This document shows, piece after piece, positions 25,599 to 34,372 of a stretch of DNA of 64,000 nt. The notes below the pieces were generated by a model. It was not told the DNA's origin and ran no database searches. It saw only the letters and a program-made list of their open reading frames with translations. Each line of letters begins with the position of its first letter. The stretch's first letter is position 1. The stretch covers positions 1-64,000 of the forward strand of contig CAZOOJ010000001.1 of NCBI GenBank assembly GCA_964581415.1, written 5' to 3'. Both the position numbers and the translations under genes were made by a program. The stretch is from CAYTGG01 sp964581415. GTDB lineage: Archaea > Nanobdellota > Nanobdellia > Pacearchaeales > GW2011-AR1.

Positions 25599-26480
25599 TT
25601 AAGTTCCAACAATATCTTTAACTAATCCAACCATTACTTTTAAAAATTCCTCAGTTTTTTCCTGCCATTTGTCAATTTCAATACCTCTTAATTCTTTTAT
25701 TTCTCCATGAGATATTTTTTTATGTAGAACCAATATGTCTCTGTAATCCATAACATATTTCATTTTTAACTTTCCTTTATTGACAAAATTATTTTTAAGT
25801 TCTATTGGAATATGTTCAGGTGAAGGGGGAAATTGTCTTGCTGCAATAAGTGCTGCATGAGCAGAATCTACCATCGCCCAATAAAGCCCTTCTATAGAAT
25901 TTAATTCAGCAATTTTACTTCTATTTATATGAAAAGGTGCTCTTTGCAGACAATTATAAATTGCTTCTGGTGTTGGTTTTATCTTACCTTCTAATAATAA
26001 TTTCTTTAGAGGATTAAAAAATCCAGCCATGTCAATCATCGCCTCTCCATATCTTAAAATATTCAATAGAACAGGATCTCCTCTCATTAAATCTTCCCAC
26101 CAAGTACTTAATTTTATTGTGTTTATGTGAAGACTTTGTTCGTAAGGATTAGCTTTTAAAATTTTATTAAGTTCTTCTCTATACCATACAATTAATTCTG
26201 AATTCCATTCAACAGATACATCATCAATTATGATCACTATATCAATATCAGAACCAGTACTCATGTTTTGTTTTGTTGCAGAACCAAAAAGAACAATTGA
26301 TTTTATTAATTTATCAAACTTCTTATAGACTTTTATAGCAAAATCCATTGCTATGTCGTTTTCATTTTTTAGTTTTAATGTGGGAAATTTTTCTCTGTCT
26401 ATTTTTTTATTTTTTGTAGATTTTTTCGCTGTTGTTTTCTTTTTTTTAGAATTTTTCTTTTTAGATTTACTTTTATTCAT
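25599..26480 (-). CDS. Nucleotidyltransferase (MNT-like) with HEPN-like end
   Basis: A 293-residue protein with a Lys-rich N-terminal tail (1-30), then a Pol-beta nucleotidyltransferase core: VLFGSATKQNMSTGSDIDI with GS at 66-67 and D-x-D at 78-80. The C-terminal part (about 175-285) is helical (EGLYWAMVDSAHAALIAA), like HEPN partner domains of MNT toxin-antitoxin modules. It is a shorter paralog of the gene at 10923-12509. Nucleotidyl transfer to an RNA or protein is likely; the substrate is unknown. Confidence 0.75.
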   Translation of the reverse strand: MNKSKSKKKNSKKKKTTAKKSTKNKKIDREKFPTLKLKNENDIAMDFAIKVYKKFDKLIKSIVLFGSATKQNMSTGSDIDIVIIIDDVSVEWNSELIVWYREELNKILKANPYEQSLHINTIKLSTWWEDLMRGDPVLLNILRYGEAMIDMAGFFNPLKKLLLEGKIKPTPEAIYNCLQRAPFHINRSKIAELNSIEGLYWAMVDSAHAALIAARQFPPSPEHIPIELKNNFVNKGKLKMKYVMDYRDILVLHKKISHGEIKELRGIEIDKWQEKTEEFLKVMVGLVKDIVGT

Positions 26481-26573
26481 CTTTCCTCTTTTTATTTAAT
26501 CTATATACTATAATATATATTTTAGTTTTTAAATTTATTTGATTTTGTTTTTGTTAATTTGCTAATTTATCTC

Positions 26574-28337
26574 TTATTCCATAGGTTTTCCAGACATTCT
26601 TGAACCTTGAGCTCCAGGTCTCTGTCCTCCTAATTCTGATGGAAGTTGTGAAAAACCCCCTCCAAAAGTTTCATAATTAACTTGCGGAAGCATTAAACCA
26701 TATCCTCCATAATATCCTTGATATAATCCAGAAGTTTGTGTCCAATAAGGAGCTACTCCTTCAGTATAAATTGGTGAACCAAATGCTTCAAAAGTTTGTT
26801 GTAGTGGTGAAGTTTTAAAATGTTGCCACCAGTGCATAGCTTCTACAATCTTCTTACCTTCAAATCCCTCTTTTCCTAATTTCTGCATAATCTCTTTAAT
26901 TGGAACGTTTCCCATTCCCATTGGAAGTTCTGTAGATTCCATTCCAAAATTATCTGAAAGATGAACTTTTTTTACAAAAGGTGCAATTTTTTCTGTTTCT
27001 TTTATAAGCTCTTCTTTAGTAAAGCCATATTTTCTCAAAGTGTTTAATCTTCCTACATCCCATGTTGCTCCAATTATCCTGTCTGCTTGATTTTTAGCTT
27101 CTGATTCTGATATTCCTGAATCAACTGCTTTTTTTATAAATTCTTTTTTACTTCCTTCAATAATTCTCTTTAAATCTTCTCCAGTACTAAAAGCTCCTCC
27201 AGCATAAGAATTTTCAATTGCAATTATAGGTGCCTTGTCTTTAAATTTTTTAAAAGCTTCAAATGCAACATTTCCAAAAGTTTTATTTGCTTTTTCTTCT
27301 ACAAATTCATTAGCAGGTTTGTAAATCTCAGGAGGTGTTATCTCTTTTGATAAAAGACTAAATCCATTATCCACAATATTTTTTAATGAGTCAACAGTTT
27401 TTTCATTAAAACCTTCTTTTCCAATTTTAGCTATGTCTCCACTCATATTATCTCTGAAATTTTTTAATTTTCTTTTGTCAGTTTCATTAGCATTCTTATA
27501 AGCTATTTCAAAAAATTCTCCTAATCTTCTATAAGAATCTCTCAAATGAGTTACTCCTCTATCATAAGATTTTAAAACTTCTTCTCTTCTTTCTCCTACA
27601 GGTCTACCTGCTTCTTTATCTGCTTCTATCATTTTTTTTAATTCTTTTGATTCTTTTATTAACTGGTCTCCAAAACTAGTGTAATAAGCTAAATTTTGTA
27701 AATTTTGTGTCCAGTAATCTTCATTTATTCTTTCTAATTCTTTTTTAACATCTATTTCTTTTCCTCCTAAAAGCTCTCTTTTTTTTAAAGGTAATTTAGC
27801 TAAATTTTTTTCTTCTGTATTAATAACAAAAATTTCTTTAGATTCTTCAGGAGCTTTTTCAGGATAAGTTACAGGAACTCCTTCTGCAGCATGAAAAGTT
27901 ATAGGAAGTCCTCCTTTTGGTTTAATGTCCTGGGCTCTTTTAATAACATTAATCATCTCTCTTTCTATTGCTTCTCTTTGAATCTCACTGAAATGTCCTT
28001 GTTTATCCATTCCAGAAGGATCTAATCCCACAACTGGAGCATGAAGAGTCATGTCTGCACCAGTTAATTTACTTATTCTATTAACTTCTTTAAGCTGCTC
28101 ATTAGGAATAGCATCAAACACTTCTGGAAAAACTTGATTAAGTTCAATTGTCTTTGCACCAGTTGATAATTTTGAACTAAGTTCCTGTAAGATATTTGCT
28201 GTACGCGCATCAGTACTTAATCCAATATCTTTAGCATTAGAAGGATAATTAACAAAATGTTCTGTTTTGTTAGGATCTAAAGTAGAATATCCTCCTTGAT
28301 AAATATTTCCTATTGTATAATCACTCTCTTTTGCCAT
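26574..28337 (-). CDS. Xylose-isomerase-like TIM-barrel protein
   Basis: A 587-residue protein with split AP-endonuclease-2/xylose-isomerase-type TIM-barrel strands: MTLHAPVVGLDPSGM, LPITFHAAEG, a middle helical insertion (about 195-330), then PIIAIENSYAGGAF, ATWDVGRLN, VKKVHLSDNFG and KIVEAMHWWQHF. His, Glu and Asp at strand ends are compatible with a metal site. The tail is Gly/Tyr-rich. Homologs with this large insertion seem typical of DPANN archaea; substrate unknown. Confidence 0.65.
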   Translation of the reverse strand: MAKESDYTIGNIYQGGYSTLDPNKTEHFVNYPSNAKDIGLSTDARTANILQELSSKLSTGAKTIELNQVFPEVFDAIPNEQLKEVNRISKLTGADMTLHAPVVGLDPSGMDKQGHFSEIQREAIEREMINVIKRAQDIKPKGGLPITFHAAEGVPVTYPEKAPEESKEIFVINTEEKNLAKLPLKKRELLGGKEIDVKKELERINEDYWTQNLQNLAYYTSFGDQLIKESKELKKMIEADKEAGRPVGERREEVLKSYDRGVTHLRDSYRRLGEFFEIAYKNANETDKRKLKNFRDNMSGDIAKIGKEGFNEKTVDSLKNIVDNGFSLLSKEITPPEIYKPANEFVEEKANKTFGNVAFEAFKKFKDKAPIIAIENSYAGGAFSTGEDLKRIIEGSKKEFIKKAVDSGISESEAKNQADRIIGATWDVGRLNTLRKYGFTKEELIKETEKIAPFVKKVHLSDNFGMESTELPMGMGNVPIKEIMQKLGKEGFEGKKIVEAMHWWQHFKTSPLQQTFEAFGSPIYTEGVAPYWTQTSGLYQGYYGGYGLMLPQVNYETFGGGFSQLPSELGGQRPGAQGSRMSGKPME

Positions 28338-28388
28338 TTTATATAAATATTAATACTTCTTTATTTAAAATCTTTGCTAAATTTTTAT

Positions 28389-28940
28389 TTACGAATTTGG
28401 CTTGAATAATTTATACTTCTCCTCTTGTTTCTCAGAAAGTATATCTTCATTTTTAGATTTAACTTTTTCAGGACTGAAATAGTCATTCTCAAAATTTTTT
28501 TCTTGTCTTACAGATTCTGGTGTGTCAAATCTTGTTCTTGAATTTTCTGCTCCTAAATTCTTTCCAACTAAATTAACATTAGGACTATTATCTATTAAAA
28601 GTTCTTGATTAAAATCTCTAGGAGGTGCATTATAATCTGAAATTTTCTTATCTGAATTTTTTATAGAATAACTTATTAAATTTTCTTCCTTATTTTCTTT
28701 TTCTTCTCCTATTCTTATTATTTTTTGCTCTTCAGCAATTTTCTCTAAAACAGGAGCTGATTTTTTTTCTAAAGAGATTTCCGAATCAATAGGATTCTCT
28801 TTAATTTCTTTTAGAATCTCTTTATTCATCAATTCTTCTAAATCTTCTCTATTTTCTAATTCTTCTTCTATTTCTTCAGTTTCTTTTTCTTCATCAAAAT
28901 CTTCTTTTTTTTCTTTAGATTTCTTTTCTTTTTTAGACAT
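28389..28940 (-). CDS. Disordered acidic/basic protein
   Basis: A 183-residue protein of low complexity, rich in Glu, Lys and Asn with no hydrophobic core (KKEKKSKEKKEDFDEEKE at the start). It lies 52 bp downstream of the TIM-barrel gene's upstream end, on the same strand in a row of four genes. Probably an unstructured linker or adaptor. No family recognised. Confidence 0.5.
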   Translation of the reverse strand: MSKKEKKSKEKKEDFDEEKETEEIEEELENREDLEELMNKEILKEIKENPIDSEISLEKKSAPVLEKIAEEQKIIRIGEEKENKEENLISYSIKNSDKKISDYNAPPRDFNQELLIDNSPNVNLVGKNLGAENSRTRFDTPESVRQEKNFENDYFSPEKVKSKNEDILSEKQEEKYKLFKPNS

Positions 28941-29002
28941 AATTTATAGAATATAATCAAATATATTAATGTTCTTATTTATTATCTCTTTGATAATTTT
29001 TA

Positions 29003-29449
29003 TTAAAATAATCTATACTTACTTAATTGAAGTAAATACAGAATAATTGTTATTGATGCACAAACAAAAATTCCTATACTCAATGTTGAATCTGAAACAT
29101 TGCTTATTATAAATCCTGTAATCTTCATCTTTTCTAAAAGAAAAAATAAAAAACCAAGTGAGAATAAAATAATTGCTGGTTTTATTGCTATTCTCTCTAA
29201 TGTTCCATATTGTGGTTCTTTGGTTATTTTAGCATAAATTTCTGTTGGTTGTTTGTTAGCATAATCTTTAACTATCTTTGTTATTTTATCTATTCCAGAA
29301 TCATAAATCCATCCGTTTGAGGAAGGAATACTAAATTCTTTTCTCTTGATTTTTAAAATAGTATCTCCTTTTTTTCCCTTGGTTAAATTGAGGTCATATT
29401 CTTCTTTAAGATTTTTTTTAATTAACTCTTCTCTGTATCTCTCAGTCAT
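29003..29449 (-). CDS. Hypothetical membrane protein
   Basis: A 148-residue protein: a soluble N-terminal half with strands (DTILKIKRKEFSIPSSNGW) and two C-terminal hydrophobic helices (about 90-108 and 125-142). No known motif. It is one of four consecutive minus-strand genes (26574-30849) that may act together. Confidence 0.5.
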   Translation of the reverse strand: MTERYREELIKKNLKEEYDLNLTKGKKGDTILKIKRKEFSIPSSNGWIYDSGIDKITKIVKDYANKQPTEIYAKITKEPQYGTLERIAIKPAIILFSLGFLFFLLEKMKITGFIISNVSDSTLSIGIFVCASITIILYLLQLSKYRLF

Positions 29450-29487
29450 TTTTTAAGAAAGATTCTTTATTTTAAAAATCTTTAGAA

Positions 29488-30849
29488 TTAAGTATAAGAA
29501 AGCATACCATGTGCTTTCTTGTATTTGTCAAAAACATCAAATATTTTATCTTCTACTTCTTCTGCAGCATTTTTTCTTAAATGAGTTTTTTCAATCCAAT
29601 TATCTGCTTTTATTTTTTTATTTTTTGTGTCCTCTTTAATTTCTTTTTCTTTTTCATTATATTTCCCTATTAAAGCTAAGAAAGGATTTGAACCTTCTTT
29701 TTCTTCCTTTTTTTCTTCTTCTTTTTCTTCTAAAAAATAATCTATCTCTTTCTGTAATTCTTCTAAACTCTCTCCAGTTGAACCTTCTATAAGTTTTAAA
29801 ATCTCTTCCATACCTGATTTATCAATCTCTTTTTCTAATTTTGCTATTTCTTCTTCATTTAAAGCATAACCTCTAAAAGTTACTTCTGTTCTTCCTCCAA
29901 AAGTATAATCACCTCTTTGTGAAATCTTTCTTGGAAGTCCTCTAAAATAAAAATCAACTAAAAGGCAAGAATAATACTTTCTTTTTGTTTTTATATTTCC
30001 TAACTCTTCAGGAAGTTTAACTTCTTTTTTTCCGAATAAAGTTAATTCCAGAAGAATAGTATTAAAAGTTTTGACTAAATCAGGATTTCTTCCTTGTTCT
30101 CTCTGTTCAAGTTCCTGTGTTGCTTTTAAATAAGGCTTTACCCATCTTGAATATAATTTTAAACTATTAACCTGACTTCTTAGATAATTTTTTTCTAATT
30201 CATATCTCTTTCTAAGTTCTTTTTCAGATTGTTCGAGCCATATATTAAATTCAGATATTCTTGCTTTTACTATTCTTTTTACTCTCTCATTTAAATCAAT
30301 TTTTCCAACATCTTTTTCATCTTTAGCAATTAAAAACGCATCAATTAAAGTTTGATATCCTGCTTGTCCTAAAGCCATAGCTTTAATAGATGAATTTCCT
30401 TTTTGTATATCTACTTTATCCATCCATATTTGTTTTAAAGACAATTTTGCAGCATCTGTTTTTTCTTTATTTTCTGATTTTAAGTCATCATAACTTTGCA
30501 ATCTAATTTTAAAATCTTTTAAATCATAGATTATATTTAAAACGCTTCTTAGAACAGTATTAACATCTCCTAATATTTTAGTTCCCTGTTGCTGCATTAT
30601 TGTTGCTCTTTGTCCAAGTTCAGCAAAATGTCCTGAACCAGGAGAAGAAGTAAAATTATCAATGAGTTTTTCTGTTTCAAATCCATTATCATTTATGAAA
30701 TCAACTATCCAGAAGTAAGTGGGTTCAAGTGATTCTGAAAAAGAATCATGAACCAATTTATGAAATCCTTCTGAATTTCCTTTCTTTTTGTAATAAGGAC
30801 TTATTTCTTTAATGATTTCATGAATCTCTTTTATTTCAGACATATTCAA
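29488..30849 (-). CDS. Large helical coiled-coil protein, DPANN type
   Basis: A 453-residue soluble, strongly helical protein with a glutamate/lysine-rich coiled coil near 370-400. No enzyme motif is visible; Trp and Gln-rich stretches (FAELGQRATIMQQQGTKI) in the middle are well defined. It is first in the minus-strand row with the TIM-barrel protein. Function unknown; scaffold role is a guess. Confidence 0.6.
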   Translation of the reverse strand: MNMSEIKEIHEIIKEISPYYKKKGNSEGFHKLVHDSFSESLEPTYFWIVDFINDNGFETEKLIDNFTSSPGSGHFAELGQRATIMQQQGTKILGDVNTVLRSVLNIIYDLKDFKIRLQSYDDLKSENKEKTDAAKLSLKQIWMDKVDIQKGNSSIKAMALGQAGYQTLIDAFLIAKDEKDVGKIDLNERVKRIVKARISEFNIWLEQSEKELRKRYELEKNYLRSQVNSLKLYSRWVKPYLKATQELEQREQGRNPDLVKTFNTILLELTLFGKKEVKLPEELGNIKTKRKYYSCLLVDFYFRGLPRKISQRGDYTFGGRTEVTFRGYALNEEEIAKLEKEIDKSGMEEILKLIEGSTGESLEELQKEIDYFLEEKEEEKKEEKEGSNPFLALIGKYNEKEKEIKEDTKNKKIKADNWIEKTHLRKNAAEEVEDKIFDVFDKYKKAHGMLSYT

Positions 30850-30963
30850 ATAAAAACATCAGCATTTAAAAAATGTTTTGAATTAGAATTAACAGAGTTA
30901 TCAACTAGATAATGCAATTTTAAGAACAATAAACTATAAAAATAATTCATTTCTTTATTTTCT

Positions 30964-31308
30964 ATGAGATTATTTGGATTTAAAAAGAAAAAAGGAGATA
31001 TTTTAGATTTAAGTGAGAAATTTGAAAAATCACAGGAAAAAACTTCTCGAATAAAAGAAAACGAAACTTCTTCAGAAGAAGGATTTAATTTTCTTGGAAG
31101 TTTAGCGAATTCAGTTAAATCCCAAAATCAAAATACTCAGAATTCAGATTATGTTGAGATTTCAGAAGTAGAAGATAAAAAAAGAAGATTATCAAAAAGA
31201 TTGCTTGACATGACAAATAAAATTGAGGAGTTGTCTAATCAAATTTATCATCTGCAGCAAAGAATAGAAGTTTTAGAACAAAAATTAAGAGTTGGAAATT
31301 TTGGATGA
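30964..31308 (+). CDS. Coiled-coil protein with foreign junction at end
   Basis: A 114-residue protein: basic start (MRLFGFKKKKGD), disordered middle and a coiled coil (KIEELSNQIYHLQQRIEVLE). Its last residues, RVGNFG, are encoded where the ABC-ATPase fragment begins, so the native stop may have been replaced by the junction. It has its own ATG start after an A/T-rich promoter region. Function unknown. Confidence 0.55.
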   Translation: MRLFGFKKKKGDILDLSEKFEKSQEKTSRIKENETSSEEGFNFLGSLANSVKSQNQNTQNSDYVEISEVEDKKRRLSKRLLDMTNKIEELSNQIYHLQQRIEVLEQKLRVGNFG

Positions 31309-31519
31309 GGCAACATCTGCTTTAGATTCTGAAACAGAGCAGAAGATTCAAAAAGCATTGGTAAAACTGCTTCAGGGAAGAACATCAATTATTATAGCTC
31401 ACAGACTTTTAACAATAATAAATGCTGACAGAATTATTGTAATGAAAAGAGGAAAAATCAATAAGGAAAAAATTAATAAAATTAAAAAACAGATTAGGAG
31501 ATATGGATATGGAAATTAG
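31292..31519 (+). pseudogene. ABC transporter ATPase C-terminal fragment
   Basis: Codons from 31292 read LDEATSALDSETEQKIQKAL and IIIAHRL, the Walker B, D-loop and H-loop end of an exporter-type ABC ATPase, with no Walker A, signature or membrane domain upstream. The only start is TTG, and the frame overlaps both neighbouring genes. This is a remnant of a lost transporter gene, inserted or left between unrelated genes. Confidence 0.75.
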
Positions 31520-31700
31520 AGAACAATCACATACTGATCAAATTGAACGCTGGGCGCGATTTGTAAGAGATAATCCTAATTGGAAAAAACAATTCAAGAA
31601 ATTTTCAGACGCACAAATAATTTTATCAAGAAAAGCTTATGAAAAACTTTTGAAAACAGAAGAAGGAAGAAAAAAAATTAAATTGCTAAGAAAAAAATGA
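31503..31700 (+). CDS. Small basic protein upstream of GluRS
   Basis: A 65-residue basic helical protein (for example HTDQIERWARFVRDNPNW). ATG codons at 31503 and 31509 are both possible. Its stop overlaps the GluRS ATG by 4 bp (ATGA), so it is translationally coupled to gltX. Family unknown, but the coupling supports a real gene. Confidence 0.55.
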   Translation: MDMEIREQSHTDQIERWARFVRDNPNWKKQFKKFSDAQIILSRKAYEKLLKTEEGRKKIKLLRKK

Positions 31701-32914
31701 ATAAAAAAGATTTAAAACTCAAAGCCAAAGCATATGCACTAAAAAATGCAATTGCTTATAAGGGAAAAGCTCAGCAAAGTGCTGTAATTTCGAGTTTGTT
31801 TAATGAAGGATTAAAGAAGAGTGAAGTAAAAAAATATTCTGAAGATATAAGCAAAATTGTTAATGAAATAAATTCTCTTTCTATTGAGAAACAAAAAAAA
31901 GAATTTGAAAAATTAAAAAATGAAATTTCAAAAAGAAAAGTAAGAGAAGGATTGCCTGAACTGCCTAATGCAAAAAAAGGAAAAGTCATTATGAGAATTG
32001 CTCCTTCACCTTCTGGAGGACTTCATATAGGACATGCTATGACTGCTTGTTTATCTTTTTTATTTGTACAAAAATATGGAGGAAAATTTTATGTAAGAAT
32101 AGAAGATACAAATCCAAATAATATCTATAAACCTGCTTATAATCTAATAAAAAAAGATTCTGATTGGCTTTTTAATAAAAAGGAAAAAATAATAATTCAA
32201 TCAGAAAGAATGAATCTTTATTACAATTATGCAGAAAAATTAATTAAGAAAAAATCTGCATACATATGCACTTGTTCTTCTGAAAAATTTAAAAAATTTA
32301 TTGATTTTAAAGAGAATTGTCCTTGCAGAAATAATGATGTTAAAGAAAATCTTTTTAGATGGAAAAAAATGCTGGATAAAGGTTCTGAAGGATATAAAGA
32401 AGGAGAAGCTGTTTTAAGATTTAAGTCTGATATGAAGCATCTCAATCCTGCTATGAGGGATTTTCCTTTAGCAAGAATTAATGAAAGCCCTCATCCTCTG
32501 CAAAAAAAGAAGTATAAAGTTTGGCCTTTAATGAATCTTTCTGTAACTGTCGATGATATTGAATTAAAAATGACTCATGTAATAAGAGCAAAAGATCATA
32601 GAGATAATGCAAAAAGACAAAAGATGATTTACGAAATTTTAGGGAAAAAATTTCCATGGACGAGTTTTTTAGGAAGATTTAAATTTAAAGATATGGACTT
32701 ATCTGCTACAAAGATTAGAAAAGCTATTGAAGAAGGAAAATATTCTGGATGGAATGATCCTGAATTGCCGACGATAGCAACACTAAGAAAAAAAGGTTAT
32801 AAGCCAGAAGCATTTTGGAAATTTTCAGAAAGAATAGGTTTTTCTGAAGTTGATAAGGTTATAGAAAAAAAAGAATATTTTGAATTGCTAGATTATTTTA
32901 ATAGAAATATTTAA
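31697..32914 (+). CDS. gltX: Glutamyl-tRNA synthetase, C-terminal domain missing
   Basis: A 405-residue archaeal-type GluRS: a roughly 95-residue N-terminal extension, then the class I HIGH site (PSPSGGLHIGHA, HIGH at 110-113), FYVRIEDTNP, a four-Cys zinc loop (CTCSS...CPCRN, about 190-213) and a KMSKS-like MDLSATKIRKAI near 335. Archaeal enzymes usually have 550-570 residues with two C-terminal beta-barrel anticodon-binding domains; these are absent, with a clean stop at 32912-32914. Charging tRNA-Glu is expected; how the anticodon is read is unclear. Confidence 0.9.
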   Translation: MNKKDLKLKAKAYALKNAIAYKGKAQQSAVISSLFNEGLKKSEVKKYSEDISKIVNEINSLSIEKQKKEFEKLKNEISKRKVREGLPELPNAKKGKVIMRIAPSPSGGLHIGHAMTACLSFLFVQKYGGKFYVRIEDTNPNNIYKPAYNLIKKDSDWLFNKKEKIIIQSERMNLYYNYAEKLIKKKSAYICTCSSEKFKKFIDFKENCPCRNNDVKENLFRWKKMLDKGSEGYKEGEAVLRFKSDMKHLNPAMRDFPLARINESPHPLQKKKYKVWPLMNLSVTVDDIELKMTHVIRAKDHRDNAKRQKMIYEILGKKFPWTSFLGRFKFKDMDLSATKIRKAIEEGKYSGWNDPELPTIATLRKKGYKPEAFWKFSERIGFSEVDKVIEKKEYFELLDYFNRNI

Positions 32915-32955
32915 ATAGTTTATTTTTTATTTTTAGATATTAAAGGAGGTTAAAT

Positions 32956-33411
32956 ATGAAATATAACAAAGGTATTTCAGGTGTGATAACAGTTTTGATA
33001 ATTGTGCTGTTAGCTTTAGTAGCTGCAGGAGTTGTTTGGGTGGTAATTTCAGGAACTGTTGAAGAAGCTGGAGGAGAGGTTACAGGAAAAACAGCTTGTT
33101 TAGGTATTAATCTGAACATAAAATCAGCAGCAGATTGTGAAGCTGGTTCAACTGAATGTGATGTAGTTGTTGAAAGAAAAAGTGGTGGAGACAATCTTTA
33201 TGGTGTAAGAGTAATTATAACAGATGATGCATCAACTCTAAGTGATGATGCAGAAGAACCTATGGAAATTTTAGAAACAACCACAATAAATGCAACAGGA
33301 ACAGCTTTAGCAGGTAATGCAACAACAGCAAAAGTTTCTGCATTAGTAAGTGATGGTGAAGGAGGATATATAATCTGTGATCCATGTGATACTTATTCTT
33401 ATAAATATTAA
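32956..33411 (+). CDS. Archaeal pilin/flagellin-like protein
   Basis: A 151-residue protein with a class III (prepilin) signal: MKYNKG followed by a hydrophobic helix ISGVITVLIIVLLALVAAG, with cleavage expected after the Gly. The remaining domain is Thr/Val-rich with four Cys. A strong Shine-Dalgarno taaaggaggttaaat precedes the ATG, unlike the leaderless genes around, suggesting high expression. Type IV pilus-like filament subunit is inferred. Confidence 0.82.
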   Translation: MKYNKGISGVITVLIIVLLALVAAGVVWVVISGTVEEAGGEVTGKTACLGINLNIKSAADCEAGSTECDVVVERKSGGDNLYGVRVIITDDASTLSDDAEEPMEILETTTINATGTALAGNATTAKVSALVSDGEGGYIICDPCDTYSYKY

Positions 33412-33445
33412 TTTTTTTTATTTTTTAAATATTAAAAACTTTAAA

Positions 33446-33500
33446 GATAGAGTATTCTATCAGAATAACTTTTTATAGAGTTTTTACAGAACTCTATTTT
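33446..33500 (+). terminator. Two hairpins with T-tracts after pilin
   Basis: GATAGA/TCTATC (33446-33461), followed by ttttt, and ATAGAGTT/AACTCTAT (33475-33497, loop TTTACAG), followed by ttttt. They lie 35-85 bp after the pilin stop and may end or stabilise its mRNA. The remainder of 33501-33800 shows no gene but repeats the atttcccaaagca motif (about 33648). Confidence 0.5.
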
Positions 33501-33803
33501 TCTTCACAAAATTCTATCTATTAATAATTTCTACAGAATTTAATTACTTAAAGAATCCTTTATTAGATGAATATCTTTGATTAGTTTATAAAATTATTTT
33601 TATCAATCTTCCAAAAAATAAAATAAGTGGCTTTTTTTAGAAGAATTTCCCAAAGCATTTTATAGTTAATTTTAAAAAGCAAAACTTCTTAAAAAAAATA
33701 TGAAATCTAGGAGTTATCGGCATTGAAAGAAAAGATAATTCTAGTTGCTACTTTATTTCTGAAAAACCTTTTAAATTAGATTTAATTAAATTAAACATAT
33801 CAT

Positions 33804-33929
33804 GGCGGTTGTGGTCTAATGGCTATGACGTACGGTTGTGGTGAGTGACGTTCGAGAGACAATGTTGTCCTTAATAACGAGCGAGCTCGTGAATTCCGTG
33901 AAAAGGGAGTTCGATTCTCCCCTTCCGCC
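33804..33929 (+). tRNA. tRNA-His(GTG) with 53-nt intron
   Basis: Includes the extra G at -1 opposite C73, the His identity signal. D-stem GTC/GAC, anticodon stem TACGG/CCGTG, anticodon GTG, T-arm GGGAG-TTCGATT-CTCCC. An intron of about 53 nt (33842-33894) lies after position 37. Acceptor GCGGTTG/CTTCCGC has two adjacent U-U mismatches (5-68, 6-67). It stands 26 bp before a run of genes containing hisS. Confidence 0.9.
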
Positions 33930-33955
33930 CTTTTTAAAAGTTCAAAAGAGTTAAA

Positions 33956-34372
33956 ATGAAAAAGAAAAATATTCTTTTTGTATGCAAATATAATCGTTTT
34001 AGAAGCAAGATTGCAGAATTTTATCTTAATAAAGCAAGAAATAACCTAAAAGCAAAAAGTGCAGGAATAATAAGAGTGAATAGAGGATTATCTTCTAAAG
34101 AGGAAAAAAGAAATAAATATCTCAAAAAGGAATTTGGAATTATAATAAATAGCAAATCACGAGGAATTAATTATAAATTGCTTAAAAAAAGCGATTTAAT
34201 AATCATAGTTGCTGATGATGTTCCAAAAATAATTTTTAATAATAAAAATTGGAAAGATAAAATTCTGATTTGGAAAATTCCTGATGAAGAGGGAGCAAAT
34301 AAAAGAAATATAAAGAAGATAGTTTTTAATATTAAAAAGAATATTAATAAACTTGTTGAAGAAATAAAATGA
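33956..34372 (+). CDS. Low-molecular-weight phosphatase/arsenate reductase-like
   Basis: A 138-residue protein with the LMW tyrosine-phosphatase loop ILFVCKYNRFRS near the N-terminus (Cys10, Arg16), fitting C-x5-R-S. Family members hydrolyse protein phosphotyrosine or reduce arsenate. The usual C-terminal acid is represented by KIPDEEGANK. The stop overlaps the hisS ATG by 4 bp, forming an operon with it. Substrate unknown. Confidence 0.78.
   Translation: MKKKNILFVCKYNRFRSKIAEFYLNKARNNLKAKSAGIIRVNRGLSSKEEKRNKYLKKEFGIIINSKSRGINYKLLKKSDLIIIVADDVPKIIFNNKNWKDKILIWKIPDEEGANKRNIKKIVFNIKKNINKLVEEIK

Noticed and set aside
31551..31560. Another tRNA-Tyr end fragment (ctgggcgcg)
   Set aside because: The match is short and lies inside a coding frame upstream of gltX, so it is likely chance.
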